Source of the DNA: an uncultured Leptotrichia sp.
Lineage (GTDB): Bacteria > Fusobacteriota > Fusobacteriia > Fusobacteriales > Leptotrichiaceae
Length of the DNA: 64,000 bases
Assembly: GCA_937925095.1 (NCBI GenBank)
Contig: CALEXX010000045.1
Span: 32,998 to 96,997 of the forward strand
Direction: 5' to 3'
Shown: piece after piece, positions 33,337 through 43,827 of the stretch
How positions within the stretch are numbered: position 1 is the first letter of the stretch
How the letters are laid out: each line of letters starts with the position of its first letter
Notes under the pieces: model-generated
The model's database searches: none
What the model was told of the DNA's origin: nothing
Seen by the model: the letters and a program-made list of their open reading frames with translations, nothing else
Made by a program: the position numbers and the translations under genes

Positions 33337-36012
33337 TTATTTTTTTCTTCTTGTGACAACTTTTATCCCTTCATTTACTAAGAATGGTATTAAAGCAAAT
33401 ATAATTACTATGTCCCAATCAGTAAACGATAACTGTGTTACTTTGAATATTTGGGCAATTCCAGGTATCGATGTTAGTCCTACCTGTAAAATTATTCCAA
33501 CTATTATTGATAAAATTAAAACTTTATTTTTAAAGAATCCAACTTCAAATATTGTTTTTTTACTATTTCTCATAGTCAGTGAATAGAATAACTGAGATAC
33601 AGTAAGTACTATAAATGCCATTGTTCTTCCATATGTTAATGCCTTTATAGCTTCTTCACTTTCATTATTGATTACTTCGCTGACTGCAAATCCATGTTCC
33701 TTTACACCAATATAAAATGCCACTAAAGTTAAAGCTCCAATAAGTATTCCTGCAATTGCCGCCCTATATCCTGCACCTTCTGCAAAAAAGCTTTCCTTAG
33801 GATCTCTTGGTTTTCTTTTCATGACATCCTTATCTCCAGGATCTACTCCAAGTGAGATCGCAGGCAATGTATCAGTTACAAGGTTAAGCCATAACAACTG
33901 TATTGGAAGTAAAGGCGAAGGCCAGTTAAACATTGTTGCAATAAATACACAGATTACTTCTCCAAGATTACATGAAAGAAGGAACATTATTGTCTTTTTA
34001 ATATTATTGTAAATATTTCTTCCTTCTTCTATTGCATGAACAATAGTAGTAAAGTTATCATCTGTAAGAATCATGTCACTTGCACCTTTTGAAACGTCAG
34101 TTCCTGTTATTCCCATTGCTACACCTATGTCAGCAAATTTTAATGATGGTGCATCATTTACTCCGTCTCCTGTCATGGAAACTATATTTCCCTGTTCCTT
34201 AAATGCTTTTACTATCTTAACTTTATGTTCAGGAGAAACCCTTGCAAAAACTCTATATTTATTAATTTCCTTTGCAAACTGTTCATCCGGAATTTCATCT
34301 ATTTCTGCTCCTGTTAAGCTTTGACTTATATCTGTTGCTATTCCAAGTTCCTTTGCAATGGCAACAGCAGTATTTTTATGGTCTCCTGTTATCATAATCG
34401 GAGTTATTCCTGCTTTTTTAGCTTCAGCAATCGAATCCTTAACTTCTGTTCTCGGTGGATCTATCATTCCGACAATTCCTACTACAACAAGGTTTTTTTC
34501 CATTTCTTCTGCAGAAATCACATCATCTGTATCCTTAAATGCTACTCCCAAAACCCTTAAAGCTGAATCTGACATTTCTTCTGCAGCTTTTAATATCTTC
34601 TCTTTCATTTCCTGAGTTAAAGGAACAATGTTACCATTTACAAGTACCCTGTCAGATTTAACAAGAATGTTGTCAATAGCTCCTTTAGTATGAACCCTAT
34701 ATTTCCCTTCCTCTTCATTCAATGTAGACATTAATTTCCTATCAGAATCAAAAGGAAACTCTCCTACCCTTTTATATTCTGTATTCAATGTATTTTTTTC
34801 AAGATTAAACCTATCTCCTAATACTACCAACGCAACTTCTGTCGGATCTCCTATATCCTGTCCACTATCAATTGAAGCATCTGAACACAGTACAAATGAT
34901 CTTATCAGTTCTTTTTCATCCCTGTTTGCTTCAAAGTCTCTGCCTTCTGACGGAACTTCCCTCAGATTGTCAGGAGTATAGATTTTTACAACTGTCATTT
35001 TATTCTGTGTTAATGTTCCTGTTTTATCTGAACAGATTATATTTACTGCACCAAGAGTTTCTACAGCTGGTAATTTTCTTACAATGGCATTTATCTTTGA
35101 CATTCTTGTTACTCCCATTGAAAGAACTATCGCAACTATTGCTACAAGCCCTTCAGGTATTGCCGCAACAGCCAGACTTATTGCAGTCATTAACATATCT
35201 ATCCAGTTTCTTCCCTGTAAAAGTCCTACTACAAATATAAGTCCACAAATTGCCATTGCCATGTATCCCAATGTTTTCCCAAGCTTATCGAGCTTTACCT
35301 GTAACGGCGTAAGTGTATTTTCATCTTCATCAAGTATTTTAGCTATTTTACCAATTTCTGTCTCCATTGCAGTTGCTACAACAACTCCTTCTCCTCTTCC
35401 ATAAGTGGCCATTGTAGACATAAATGCCATATTTTCCTTATCTCCTACAGGTATTTTAGCATCTTCTGTAATAAAGTTGGCATTTTTCTCACTAGGAACT
35501 GATTCCCCTGTTAATGCAGATTCCTCTATCTGTAAATTTGCACTTTCTATAAGTCTTATATCAGCTGGTATAAAACGTCCAGCATCAATTATTATTATAT
35601 CTCCAGGAACTAAATCTTCTGAATTTATTTCTACAACTTCCCCATTACGTCTTACGGCACTTTTAGGTGTCGTCATTTGCTGCAATGCTTCCAATGCCTT
35701 TTCAGCCTTTGACTCCTGAACCACTCCTACAACTGCATTTATAACTACAACTGCAAGTATAATTATAGCATCAGTAACTCCTTCAAGCCCATGAGCTATT
35801 ATGTTTATTACTGCCGCTCCTATTAACACATAAATAAGTACATCCTGAAGCTGCCCTACAAACAGCTGAAATAAACTCTTTTTAGGTTTCCCCTTTAATT
35901 TATTCTGTCCATATTTTTCAAGTCTTTTATTTACTTCTTCTGTTGTCAGTCCTGTTTTAGGATCTACATTCAGCTCTTTCAGTACTTCTTCCTGTGATTT
36001 TGTAAACCACAT
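33337..36012 (-). CDS. Cation-translocating P-type ATPase, calcium (PMCA/SERCA-like) type
   Basis: An 891-residue P2-type ATPase. The phosphorylation motif is CSDKTGTLTQNKMTVV, the TGES loop appears in ALTGESVPSEK, the hinge is TGDGVNDAPSLK, and the ion-site helix reads AISLAVAAIPEGLVAIVAI. Ten membrane spans can be counted, and the N-terminal cation-ATPase domain (EVLKELNVDPKTGLTTEEVN) is present. The PEGL form and general layout fit bacterial calcium pumps, which export Ca2+ from the cytoplasm. It has its own promoter and does not form an operon with HU. Confidence 0.92.
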   Translation of the reverse strand: MWFTKSQEEVLKELNVDPKTGLTTEEVNKRLEKYGQNKLKGKPKKSLFQLFVGQLQDVLIYVLIGAAVINIIAHGLEGVTDAIIILAVVVINAVVGVVQESKAEKALEALQQMTTPKSAVRRNGEVVEINSEDLVPGDIIIIDAGRFIPADIRLIESANLQIEESALTGESVPSEKNANFITEDAKIPVGDKENMAFMSTMATYGRGEGVVVATAMETEIGKIAKILDEDENTLTPLQVKLDKLGKTLGYMAMAICGLIFVVGLLQGRNWIDMLMTAISLAVAAIPEGLVAIVAIVLSMGVTRMSKINAIVRKLPAVETLGAVNIICSDKTGTLTQNKMTVVKIYTPDNLREVPSEGRDFEANRDEKELIRSFVLCSDASIDSGQDIGDPTEVALVVLGDRFNLEKNTLNTEYKRVGEFPFDSDRKLMSTLNEEEGKYRVHTKGAIDNILVKSDRVLVNGNIVPLTQEMKEKILKAAEEMSDSALRVLGVAFKDTDDVISAEEMEKNLVVVGIVGMIDPPRTEVKDSIAEAKKAGITPIMITGDHKNTAVAIAKELGIATDISQSLTGAEIDEIPDEQFAKEINKYRVFARVSPEHKVKIVKAFKEQGNIVSMTGDGVNDAPSLKFADIGVAMGITGTDVSKGASDMILTDDNFTTIVHAIEEGRNIYNNIKKTIMFLLSCNLGEVICVFIATMFNWPSPLLPIQLLWLNLVTDTLPAISLGVDPGDKDVMKRKPRDPKESFFAEGAGYRAAIAGILIGALTLVAFYIGVKEHGFAVSEVINNESEEAIKALTYGRTMAFIVLTVSQLFYSLTMRNSKKTIFEVGFFKNKVLILSIIVGIILQVGLTSIPGIAQIFKVTQLSFTDWDIVIIFALIPFLVNEGIKVVTRRKK

Positions 36013-36046
36013 ATTTCATTCCACCTCTCTATATTTTTATTTCACT

Positions 36047-36075
36047 ATTATATATGATTTGTAACATTTTAGCAA
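36047..36075 (-). promoter_or_regulatory. Promoter of the P-type ATPase gene
   Basis: TTGCTA (36070-36075) and a perfect TATAAT (36047-36052) on the minus strand with a 17-base spacer, 35 bases before the start codon. Confidence 0.7.
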
Positions 36076-36087
36076 CAGTAAAATAAT

Positions 36088-36630
36088 TTAATTTGACGGC
36101 CACCAGTCTTCTCCTTCATAACCTAGATTTCTGTCATAATATCTCAGGTATTTCAGCAGTTTTTTATTATTAAATAGATTGTATTCCATTCCATTTACAG
36201 ATTTTAGCAACTTTTCTATTTCTTTTGTATCCATCACTTCATAATTAGGCATTAAATTAAGATGTTTCATGTCTATTTTAGGACTAAAACCATAATCCCT
36301 CATATCTATATCTTCTTCATAGTCATTAACTTTATCAAATAAAGGATAGCCCTTTGAATCTATATATTTTTCATCAACAAATATATATGAATAGGCTACC
36401 ACATATTTTTCATCTTCAATTGGAAGTATGTGTAGAACTATACGAACTGGCATTTTTTCAATTTTTCTTGAGTCATAAGATTCATCTGTATCGTAAACAA
36501 ACGTATCTTTATCTGTAATATACGTTTTAAAATTATTATTTGCTATAAATTCTTTATAATATTTTTCAACATTTTCTGAAAATCCTAAAAAACTCATCAC
36601 AATCATCAAAACAAATAATATCTTTTTCAT
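36088..36630 (-). CDS. Secreted protein of unknown function
   Basis: A 180-residue protein with a signal peptide (MKKILFVLMIVMSFLGFSEN). The mature part is acidic and rich in Tyr and Asp (YDTDESYDSRKIEKMPVRIV), with no family I recognise. It follows the gene at 36656-37300 by 25 bases and may be cotranscribed with it. No cysteine is seen in the mature part. Confidence 0.75.
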   Translation of the reverse strand: MKKILFVLMIVMSFLGFSENVEKYYKEFIANNNFKTYITDKDTFVYDTDESYDSRKIEKMPVRIVLHILPIEDEKYVVAYSYIFVDEKYIDSKGYPLFDKVNDYEEDIDMRDYGFSPKIDMKHLNLMPNYEVMDTKEIEKLLKSVNGMEYNLFNNKKLLKYLRYYDRNLGYEGEDWWPSN

Positions 36631-36655
36631 TTTGACTCCTTTTCAATATATGCTT

Positions 36656-37300
36656 TTAATCTACCAGATAAACTTTCAATGCAACTTCCTCGTCAAAAGG
36701 AATGGGAATTGCTATTACTTTTTTTCCTGAATCTATAAGTCTTGCTATTATTTCACTCTGTTCTTTTGGAAGATACCCGACTCTTTCCTTATTTTCATTA
36801 TATACAGCCACCAGATTTAACGAAGTTCCATTAAACTCCCTGAATAAGTCAAGTACATTAGCATATCTCATTTTAATGTTAAAGTTTCTTATATATTTTA
36901 TTCCTACAAGGTATGTGTCCAGTAGGAATATTTGTCTTGATTTTACAGTATATTTATCAATCAGAATTTTAGCATATTCAAACATCATTTCCTTACCTGA
37001 ACGTACTTTTTCTTCTCTTCCATTTTTCTTCTGTATTACAAGTACACCATTTCCAAATCCATATTCACTTACCATGTAATTTCTCTGTGTTTTTAAAAAC
37101 TCAAAATATTCCATCATTTCCTCAAAAATCATTACTTCCTTCTGAGTTACCTGAAATGAGCCTTTTTTTATTTCTATGGAATCATTTTCAATGTATGAAT
37201 AATATAATCTTCCATCAGAAAAAATTTCTATCTCATAATTTCCTCCATAATAAAGCCCGTCAAATTCAAGCTTTATTCCACTAAATGTATTTGAAAACAT
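36656..37300 (-). CDS. Protein of unknown function
   Basis: A 214-residue protein without signal or membrane span. The first half contains a pattern GGNYEIEIFSDGRLYYSYIE, like short beta-rich domains in hypothetical proteins. The second half, NLVAVYNENKERVGYLPKEQ followed by IARLIDSGKKVIAIPIPF, recalls a HIRAN domain, a small module linked with DNA repair proteins. That likeness is suggestive only. Start ATG has GAGGTG upstream. Confidence 0.65.
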   Translation of the reverse strand: MFSNTFSGIKLEFDGLYYGGNYEIEIFSDGRLYYSYIENDSIEIKKGSFQVTQKEVMIFEEMMEYFEFLKTQRNYMVSEYGFGNGVLVIQKKNGREEKVRSGKEMMFEYAKILIDKYTVKSRQIFLLDTYLVGIKYIRNFNIKMRYANVLDLFREFNGTSLNLVAVYNENKERVGYLPKEQSEIIARLIDSGKKVIAIPIPFDEEVALKVYLVD

Positions 37301-37336
37301 TTTTATTCACCTCTTCCGATTATTATTCATCAATCC

Positions 37337-38311
37337 TTATTTCAGTCCTTCCAACTTTCCTTCCAGGAACATTTTAAGATTGTTTTCCACTTCATCCATA
37401 AGTCTAGTTAGACTTTTTTCAGATTTCCATGCTATATGTGGTGTTATAATAAGATTTTCCAGCTCAAACAGTTTTGAATCCTTTTCAACAGGCTCAACAC
37501 TTGTAACATCAATTGCAGCTGATTTTATTATTTTATTTTTCAGTGCAAAGTATAAATCTTCCTGATTTATAACAGGTCCTCTTGCCAAATTCAGTATTGT
37601 TGCACTTTTTTTCATTTTTTTCATTCTTTCAAGATTTATCAAATCCCTAGTTAATTCCGTCAAAGGTGTATGAAGTGTTAGAATATCACATTTTTCAAGT
37701 ACTTCATCCAAATCATATCTTTTTTCATAAATGTCTTGAGATTTATTTTCATCATAATTTCTTCCAGGAATTTTTGCAACCATTACTTTCATTCCCAAAA
37801 CTTCCGCTATTGCCGCTACCTTTTTCCCAATATTTCCAAATCCCACTACTCCAAGAATTTTTCCTTCAGCATCATTTACAGGATAACTTTGATATTCAGG
37901 AATCGTAATATCCAGCCATTTGTTATTTTTTACTTCTTTACTGTATTCCGTTATTGGGGTCAAGGCATTCAAAAGATAGGTAATTGCAAGCTGTGCCACT
38001 GAATTTGTGGAATAATCTGAAACATTGGCAGTTTTTATACCTTTTTCATTTCCACTTTTTATATCAATATGATTAAAACCTGTGGCAGTTATAAGAACAA
38101 GTTTCAGCTTGGATGCCTTATCAAAGTGTTCTTTTCTCAGTTTAATCCTGTTTGTTATTACTACATCTGCATCACTTATTCTTTCTACAATCTGGTCTGT
38201 ATCTGTATCTTCATACTCAATATACTCCCCGTATTTTGAAAATCTTTCCTTAAGTTCAATCGGTCCTGCTGTTATTCTATCAAGAAAAACTATTTTAAGA
38301 TTCTTGTCCAT
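37337..38311 (-). CDS. D-2-hydroxyacid dehydrogenase
   Basis: A 324-residue NAD-dependent dehydrogenase. The nucleotide-binding motif is LGVVGFGNIGKKVAAIAEVLG, the catalytic Arg lies in LNLARGPVINQEDL, the Glu in DVTSVEPVEKDSKL and the His in LIITPHIAWKS. Family members reduce 2-oxoacids such as hydroxypyruvate or pyruvate; the substrate cannot be fixed from sequence. Confidence 0.9.
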   Translation of the reverse strand: MDKNLKIVFLDRITAGPIELKERFSKYGEYIEYEDTDTDQIVERISDADVVITNRIKLRKEHFDKASKLKLVLITATGFNHIDIKSGNEKGIKTANVSDYSTNSVAQLAITYLLNALTPITEYSKEVKNNKWLDITIPEYQSYPVNDAEGKILGVVGFGNIGKKVAAIAEVLGMKVMVAKIPGRNYDENKSQDIYEKRYDLDEVLEKCDILTLHTPLTELTRDLINLERMKKMKKSATILNLARGPVINQEDLYFALKNKIIKSAAIDVTSVEPVEKDSKLFELENLIITPHIAWKSEKSLTRLMDEVENNLKMFLEGKLEGLK

Positions 38312-38350
38312 AATCTATTCTCATCCTTTTCTTAAGTTTATATTACAATT

Positions 38351-39088
38351 TTATATATTTTGTACAATTTCCACATCAGGTCTAAGTTTATATACAACAT
38401 CTTTTCTTTCAACTATAATCATTACTTTTTCTCTTAGTTCCTTGTCTTTTTTTATTTTTTCAAGCAATTTTCTTGCAGGATTTATTGCAATTGCATTTCT
38501 AACTTTCTTAAACATTGTAAAGTCTCCCGTTGTATCTCCGTATGCGTACGATTTTTCCAAATCTATATCGTATTCTTCACAGTATTCGGCAATTGCTTTC
38601 TTTTTACTGTTGGCATCCCACATTGGTATAACTTTTCCAGTAAAAATCCCTTTTTCATCTGTTAAATATTTTGAAGCTTTGTAATTTTTCACATTATACT
38701 TTTCAGCCATTTTTCCTACTAAAAAATCTGGACTTCCTGAAATAATAATTACTTCATGCCCTTCATTTGTATGATATAAAAGTCTATCTCTTGTATACTT
38801 ATATACTTTATCCCCTTTTAGCTCTATAACTCTTTTTGCAAGAAAATCCATGTCAGCCTTACTGAAATTCTTCAACGCCTCCACATAAATTTCTACAAGT
38901 TCTTCAAGATAATCGTCATAATCTCCTGTTCTGCTTTCCCATTTGGAAAACTTTTCCTTCACTTTCCCTTCCCATGACATTACATTAATATACTCGTATT
39001 TCACAAGAAGTTTAAAATGCTCAATAAGTAGTGAATTCCTATGAATCGTCCCATCAATATCAAAAAACGCTGCTATATTTCTTTTCAT
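38351..39088 (-). CDS. HAD-IB family phosphatase
   Basis: A HAD hydrolase of about 245 residues of the SerB-like IB class: motif I AAFFDIDGTIHRNSLL, motif II IIISGSPDFLVGKMAEKY, motif IV YAYGDTTGDFTMFKKV. An all-helical cap lies between I and II. Likely substrates are small phosphomonoesters. ATG at 39088 is preceded by AAAGGTG and suits better than an ATG nine bases upstream. Confidence 0.88.
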   Translation of the reverse strand: MKRNIAAFFDIDGTIHRNSLLIEHFKLLVKYEYINVMSWEGKVKEKFSKWESRTGDYDDYLEELVEIYVEALKNFSKADMDFLAKRVIELKGDKVYKYTRDRLLYHTNEGHEVIIISGSPDFLVGKMAEKYNVKNYKASKYLTDEKGIFTGKVIPMWDANSKKKAIAEYCEEYDIDLEKSYAYGDTTGDFTMFKKVRNAIAINPARKLLEKIKKDKELREKVMIIVERKDVVYKLRPDVEIVQNI

Positions 39089-39223
39089 ACACATCACCTT
39101 TTTTCAATTTATTTATATTATATACCATAAACCTAATAAAAACAAGCTGATTACTTTATGACTTAAGGTTAATAAAAAATAAAAAAAGGCTTACTCCAGT
39201 AGATAAATAATAAAATAATTAAG

Positions 39224-39288
39224 AAAACTATATTGATGAGTTACTTAAAATTTCACAATTTAAAACTGGAAATGAATTTAGAAAAAAG
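39224..39288. repeat. Decayed direct repeat of the MITE interior
   Basis: About 65 bases here (AACTATAT, AATTTCACAATTTAAAACTG, GAAATGAATTTAG) match, with about 80 % identity by eye, the inner left part of the neighbouring element at about 39333-39394. It has lost one end. This suggests an older copy into or beside which the newer element inserted. Confidence 0.6.
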
Positions 39289-39294
39289 TAACAG

Positions 39295-39524
39295 GGGCTG
39301 TCTCAAAAAGAAAATAAAAAAATAATGTAAAAAACTATATTTTTGAATTATTTAAAATTTTACAATGCAAAACAGGAAATGAATTTAGGAAAAGTCATCT
39401 GTTCGAGCCTTTAGGCGAGTTTTTGACTTTTCCTTAATAAATGACTGTTTTATATGAGTAAAGTTTTAGTAAATGAATAAAATATAGTTTTTATCATTAT
39501 ATTTTTACCATTTTGAGACAGCCC
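39295..39524. mobile_element. MITE-like element with 14-base terminal inverted repeats
   Basis: A non-coding unit of 230 bases bounded by GGGCTGTCTCAAAA (39295-39308) and its perfect complement TTTTGAGACAGCCC (39511-39524). Inside it AGGAAAAGTCA (39387-39397) pairs perfectly with TGACTTTTCCT (39424-39434), with a GCCT/AGGC inner stem, so the centre folds as a strong hairpin. No transposase is encoded, as expected of a MITE moved in trans. A further partial end, TTTTGAAACAGTC at 39533-39545, follows directly and belongs to an older copy. It lies in the 650-base gap between groEL and the HAD gene. Confidence 0.75.
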
Positions 39525-39558
39525 TTTTCATATTTTGAAACAGTCTATTTGCTATATA

Positions 39559-39652
39559 AAAATCAGCCTAAAATTCTATAACTTGAAAATCTTTAATGGT
39601 TGTTAGATTTAGAGATAGATTTTACAAATTTATAAAATAAAAGGCTGATTTT
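39559..39652 (-). terminator. Inverted repeat, probable groESL terminator
   Basis: AAAATCAGCC (39559-39568) and GGCTGATTTT (39643-39652) are perfect complements 74 bases apart, about 100 bases after the groEL stop. On the minus strand the downstream arm ends in TTTTTATATAG. The loop is long for a simple terminator, so it may be another transposon-like relic; the next gene is far away in either case. Confidence 0.5.
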
Positions 39653-39747
39653 AAGAGATTGATAAATCATGGAAAAAATTACTTTTTCTTAGTTTTTATT
39701 TCCATCAATTTTATTTTAGCAATTATTTATAACTTATAATTACTTAA

Positions 39748-41370
<1,623 letters not shown>

Positions 41371-41421
41371 CTATATTCTCCTCCTGTTAAATTCCATTAA
41401 TTATATAAACTCTACTAAGTG

Positions 41422-41685
41422 CTATTCTGTAATAGCCAGTACATTTTCTATATCAAGTATAAGAAATAATTCATCTCCGTCTTTTACTTCTGTTCCTGTA
41501 TATTTTTCAAATATTACCTTATCTCCTGCCTTTACATCTTCCACATCTTTTCCTACTGCAAGAACCTCTCCTGTAATAGGTTTTTCCTTTGATGCTGTTC
41601 CCGGAAGAACTATTCCGCTTTTTGTAACTTCTTCTTGTTCTACCTGTTTAATCAATACTCTTTTTCCTAAAGGTTTAATTATCAT
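41422..41685 (-). CDS. groES: Co-chaperonin GroES
   Basis: An 87-residue GroES: IIKPLGKRVLIKQVEQEEVT, TKSGIVLPGTASKEKP (mobile loop) and GDKVIFEKYTGTEVKDGDEL. It caps the GroEL ring. First gene of the groESL operon, with CIRCE between promoter and gene. The start is preceded by AGGAGGAT. Confidence 0.98.
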   Translation of the reverse strand: MIIKPLGKRVLIKQVEQEEVTKSGIVLPGTASKEKPITGEVLAVGKDVEDVKAGDKVIFEKYTGTEVKDGDELFLILDIENVLAITE

Positions 41686-41737
41686 TTTATCCTCCTATAT
41701 TTACTGTAATTTTATCTCATTTAATTACTTTTTATTT

Positions 41738-41764
41738 TTAGCACTCACTTACTCCGACTGCTAA
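41738..41764 (-). promoter_or_regulatory. CIRCE operator (HrcA site) of groESL
   Basis: TTAGCACTC, nine bases, then GACTGCTAA. This is the CIRCE layout (TTAGCACTC-N9-GAGTGCTAA) with exact spacing and one changed base in the second arm. It lies just after the -10 box, so HrcA binding would block transcription. No hrcA gene is in the window. Confidence 0.93.
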
Positions 41765-41768
41765 CTAT

Positions 41769-41797
41769 ATAATAATACATTTTTTAATTTTTTGCAA
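41769..41797 (-). promoter_or_regulatory. Promoter of groESL
   Basis: TTGCAA (41792-41797) and TATTAT (41769-41774) on the minus strand, 17 bases apart, 4 bases upstream of CIRCE. Confidence 0.75.
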
Positions 41798-41857
41798 GTC
41801 TTTTATAAATTTTTTCTATATTAAAAGTGTTTGATATAAATCCACTTTCCTAAAAAA

Positions 41858-41923
41858 AACTTCTAACAAGTATTTTTTTAATCCTGATTATTCATGATTT
41901 TATAAAATCCTCCATTAGAAGTT
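41858..41923 (-). terminator. Probable terminator after the cyclophilin gene
   Basis: AACTTCTAA (41858-41866) pairs with TTAGAAGTT (41915-41923); on the minus strand the last arm runs into TTTTTTTTAGG. GATTTTATAAAATC inside can fold by itself. Confidence 0.6.
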
Positions 41924-41943
41924 ATTCAGTTATATTGTTATTA

Positions 41944-42570
41944 TTACTGCTGCTGAGAACCTTTCAAAATTGCTTCCCATTGAGTTGTTTCATAAGCAAA
42001 ATAATTTAAGAAATCATCTATTTTTTTCCCTTTAATTTCAATACTTAATATTTTATCATCAGGTCTTATTACTCTTACAACACTTAAATCCTGTCTAGAT
42101 TTTGTTTCTCCTATAATTGTATGTTTTCCATCTAATTGTGTAAGAGGAGACATTGTTATAAAAAACTGACTGCTGTTTGTATTTTGACCACTATTTGCCA
42201 TTGCAAGCATTCCTGCATTTTCAAAACTCAACCAGTCTGAAATCTCATCATTAACTGTGTATCCTGTTCCTCCTGTTCCATTTCCAAGGGGATCTCCTCC
42301 CTGTATAAGAACATTCTGGATAACTCTGTGAAAAGTAAGTCCATTGTAGAAATTATTTTTAGCTAAAAATACGAAGTTTGCAACATTTTTCGGTGCGGCT
42401 TCAGGATACAGATACACTGATATGTCTCCTTTTGTTGTTTTTATTACCGCTTCCATTTCAAAACTTTTCATAGCTTTTTTAAATTTTCTTTCTTCTTTTG
42501 TTGTTTTAGCATTTCCGATACTAAAGAATGTAAGCATCAAAATTCCTAATAATAATGTAAACTTTTTCAT
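41944..42570 (-). CDS. Secreted cyclophilin-type peptidyl-prolyl isomerase
   Basis: A 208-residue protein with a signal peptide (MKKFTLLLGILMLTFFSIGNA), so it should act in the periplasm. The cyclophilin core shows AAPKNVANFVFLAKNNFYNG, LTFHRVIQNVLIQGGDP (catalytic FHR), NTNSSQFFITMSPLTQLDGK and HTIIGE. It speeds cis/trans change at prolines of exported proteins. It follows the gene at 42592-42939 by 21 bases. Confidence 0.93.
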   Translation of the reverse strand: MKKFTLLLGILMLTFFSIGNAKTTKEERKFKKAMKSFEMEAVIKTTKGDISVYLYPEAAPKNVANFVFLAKNNFYNGLTFHRVIQNVLIQGGDPLGNGTGGTGYTVNDEISDWLSFENAGMLAMANSGQNTNSSQFFITMSPLTQLDGKHTIIGETKSRQDLSVVRVIRPDDKILSIEIKGKKIDDFLNYFAYETTQWEAILKGSQQQ

Positions 42571-42591
42571 TGTATCAATCTCTCCTTATTA

Positions 42592-42939
42592 TTATTTTTT
42601 TATTCTTTTTATTATATCTTCAATATCAACGTTATTATTATAATCAAGTTCAAAAATATGGAAATCAAAAACTTCTATTTCCAGATCCAGCTTCAATCTT
42701 TCTTTTTCAGTAACAAAGTTACTGTAAATCACCAGAACAGAAGCAGGATTTCCCGCACCATCGATTACATCGACTACATTTATAAGTCTTCCGTCTGAAA
42801 TATTAAGCGTATCCCTCATTATTTCATAGGCACGTTTCTTATTCTTAATCTCCTTATAAAACTCCGTTATTATCGAAGGTAATTTTATCCCAAAAAGAAT
42901 TTTAATTTCTTCTCTTTTCTTAAATTTTATTACCGCCAT
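42592..42939 (-). CDS. Protein of unknown function
   Basis: A 115-residue soluble protein (MAVIKFKKREEIKILFGIKL). The middle part, SDGRLINVVDVIDGAGNPAS, and the acidic end have no family I recognise. It is upstream of the cyclophilin gene and probably in one transcript. Length and codon use look like a real gene. Confidence 0.65.
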   Translation of the reverse strand: MAVIKFKKREEIKILFGIKLPSIITEFYKEIKNKKRAYEIMRDTLNISDGRLINVVDVIDGAGNPASVLVIYSNFVTEKERLKLDLEIEVFDFHIFELDYNNNVDIEDIIKRIKK

Positions 42940-43050
42940 ACTTTTCCTTCTTAATCCTTTAATTTTTCTATACTTACCATGATTATATCATACAGAGTAT
43001 TATTTTTCAATTTCAATTAAGTTAAGATTATCTTTCAAGTTTTTAAAGCA

Positions 43051-43824
43051 TCAGTTGCTTGACTGGTATTTTCTCAGTCCGGCATACCATACTTTATAGT
43101 TAATTACCGTAAAGAAAACTACAAATCCTATATACCATAGCATATTCACCACATTAATCTGTCCTCTTATAATATCCACCGGCAAATTAATGGCTGTCAG
43201 TATTGGAATAAGCCACATAAGAATCCCTCTTACCCACTTTGGATAAATGGATGCCGGTCTTGAAGAAATTTCTTCCAATGTTTCAGGAATCCATAAAATC
43301 TGATCAGCCTTGTCTACCCAGAAGGTAATCATATTTGAGAAATTACACACTAAAAACTGAAACCATATTCCTATAATTACAAATAGAATATACATTATTA
43401 TATGAAAAAATCCTATATGATACTTAAAAATAATCCATCCTTGAACTATAATTCCAAGTATTACGTTTATAAGGCTTGGAAAATCTGCCATATATAATGC
43501 ATAGTACCAGAAGGAGTTTAATGGACGTAATAGTGTATAGTCGAGTTTCCCCTGAATTATATTAATAGATAAATCACTTGTTCCCCATACAAAAAAGAAA
43601 CTATAACTATTCTGAATAATTGCCGCTGTTGTTATAAGGCTAAAATAATCCCATTTTGTCCAACCTAGTATATTGTCTGTATAGCTGAAATAAACCATTC
43701 CCGAAAACATTTCTACAAAATAGAAAAATAAACTAAATACCACAATTAGAATAGATGTAGTTCTATAAATCAGAACTCTCTGTATACTATTTGAAAGCAT
43801 CGCTTTATATATTTTCAAATTCAT
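43051..43824 (-). CDS. ABC-2 family exporter permease, second subunit
   Basis: A 257-residue protein with six membrane spans, of the ABC-2 family (PF06182-like). The landmarks SINIIQGKLDYTLLRPLNSF and the late NLPVDIIRGQI are shared with paired permeases of this type. It lies 3 bases after the first permease and forms with it and the ATPase a three-gene exporter of unknown substrate. Confidence 0.85.
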   Translation of the reverse strand: MNLKIYKAMLSNSIQRVLIYRTTSILIVVFSLFFYFVEMFSGMVYFSYTDNILGWTKWDYFSLITTAAIIQNSYSFFFVWGTSDLSINIIQGKLDYTLLRPLNSFWYYALYMADFPSLINVILGIIVQGWIIFKYHIGFFHIIMYILFVIIGIWFQFLVCNFSNMITFWVDKADQILWIPETLEEISSRPASIYPKWVRGILMWLIPILTAINLPVDIIRGQINVVNMLWYIGFVVFFTVINYKVWYAGLRKYQSSN

Positions 43825-43827
43825 AAA

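Noticed and set aside
36656..37300. HIRAN-domain DNA repair protein
   Set aside because: The likeness covers only about 40 residues and was not strong enough for a call.
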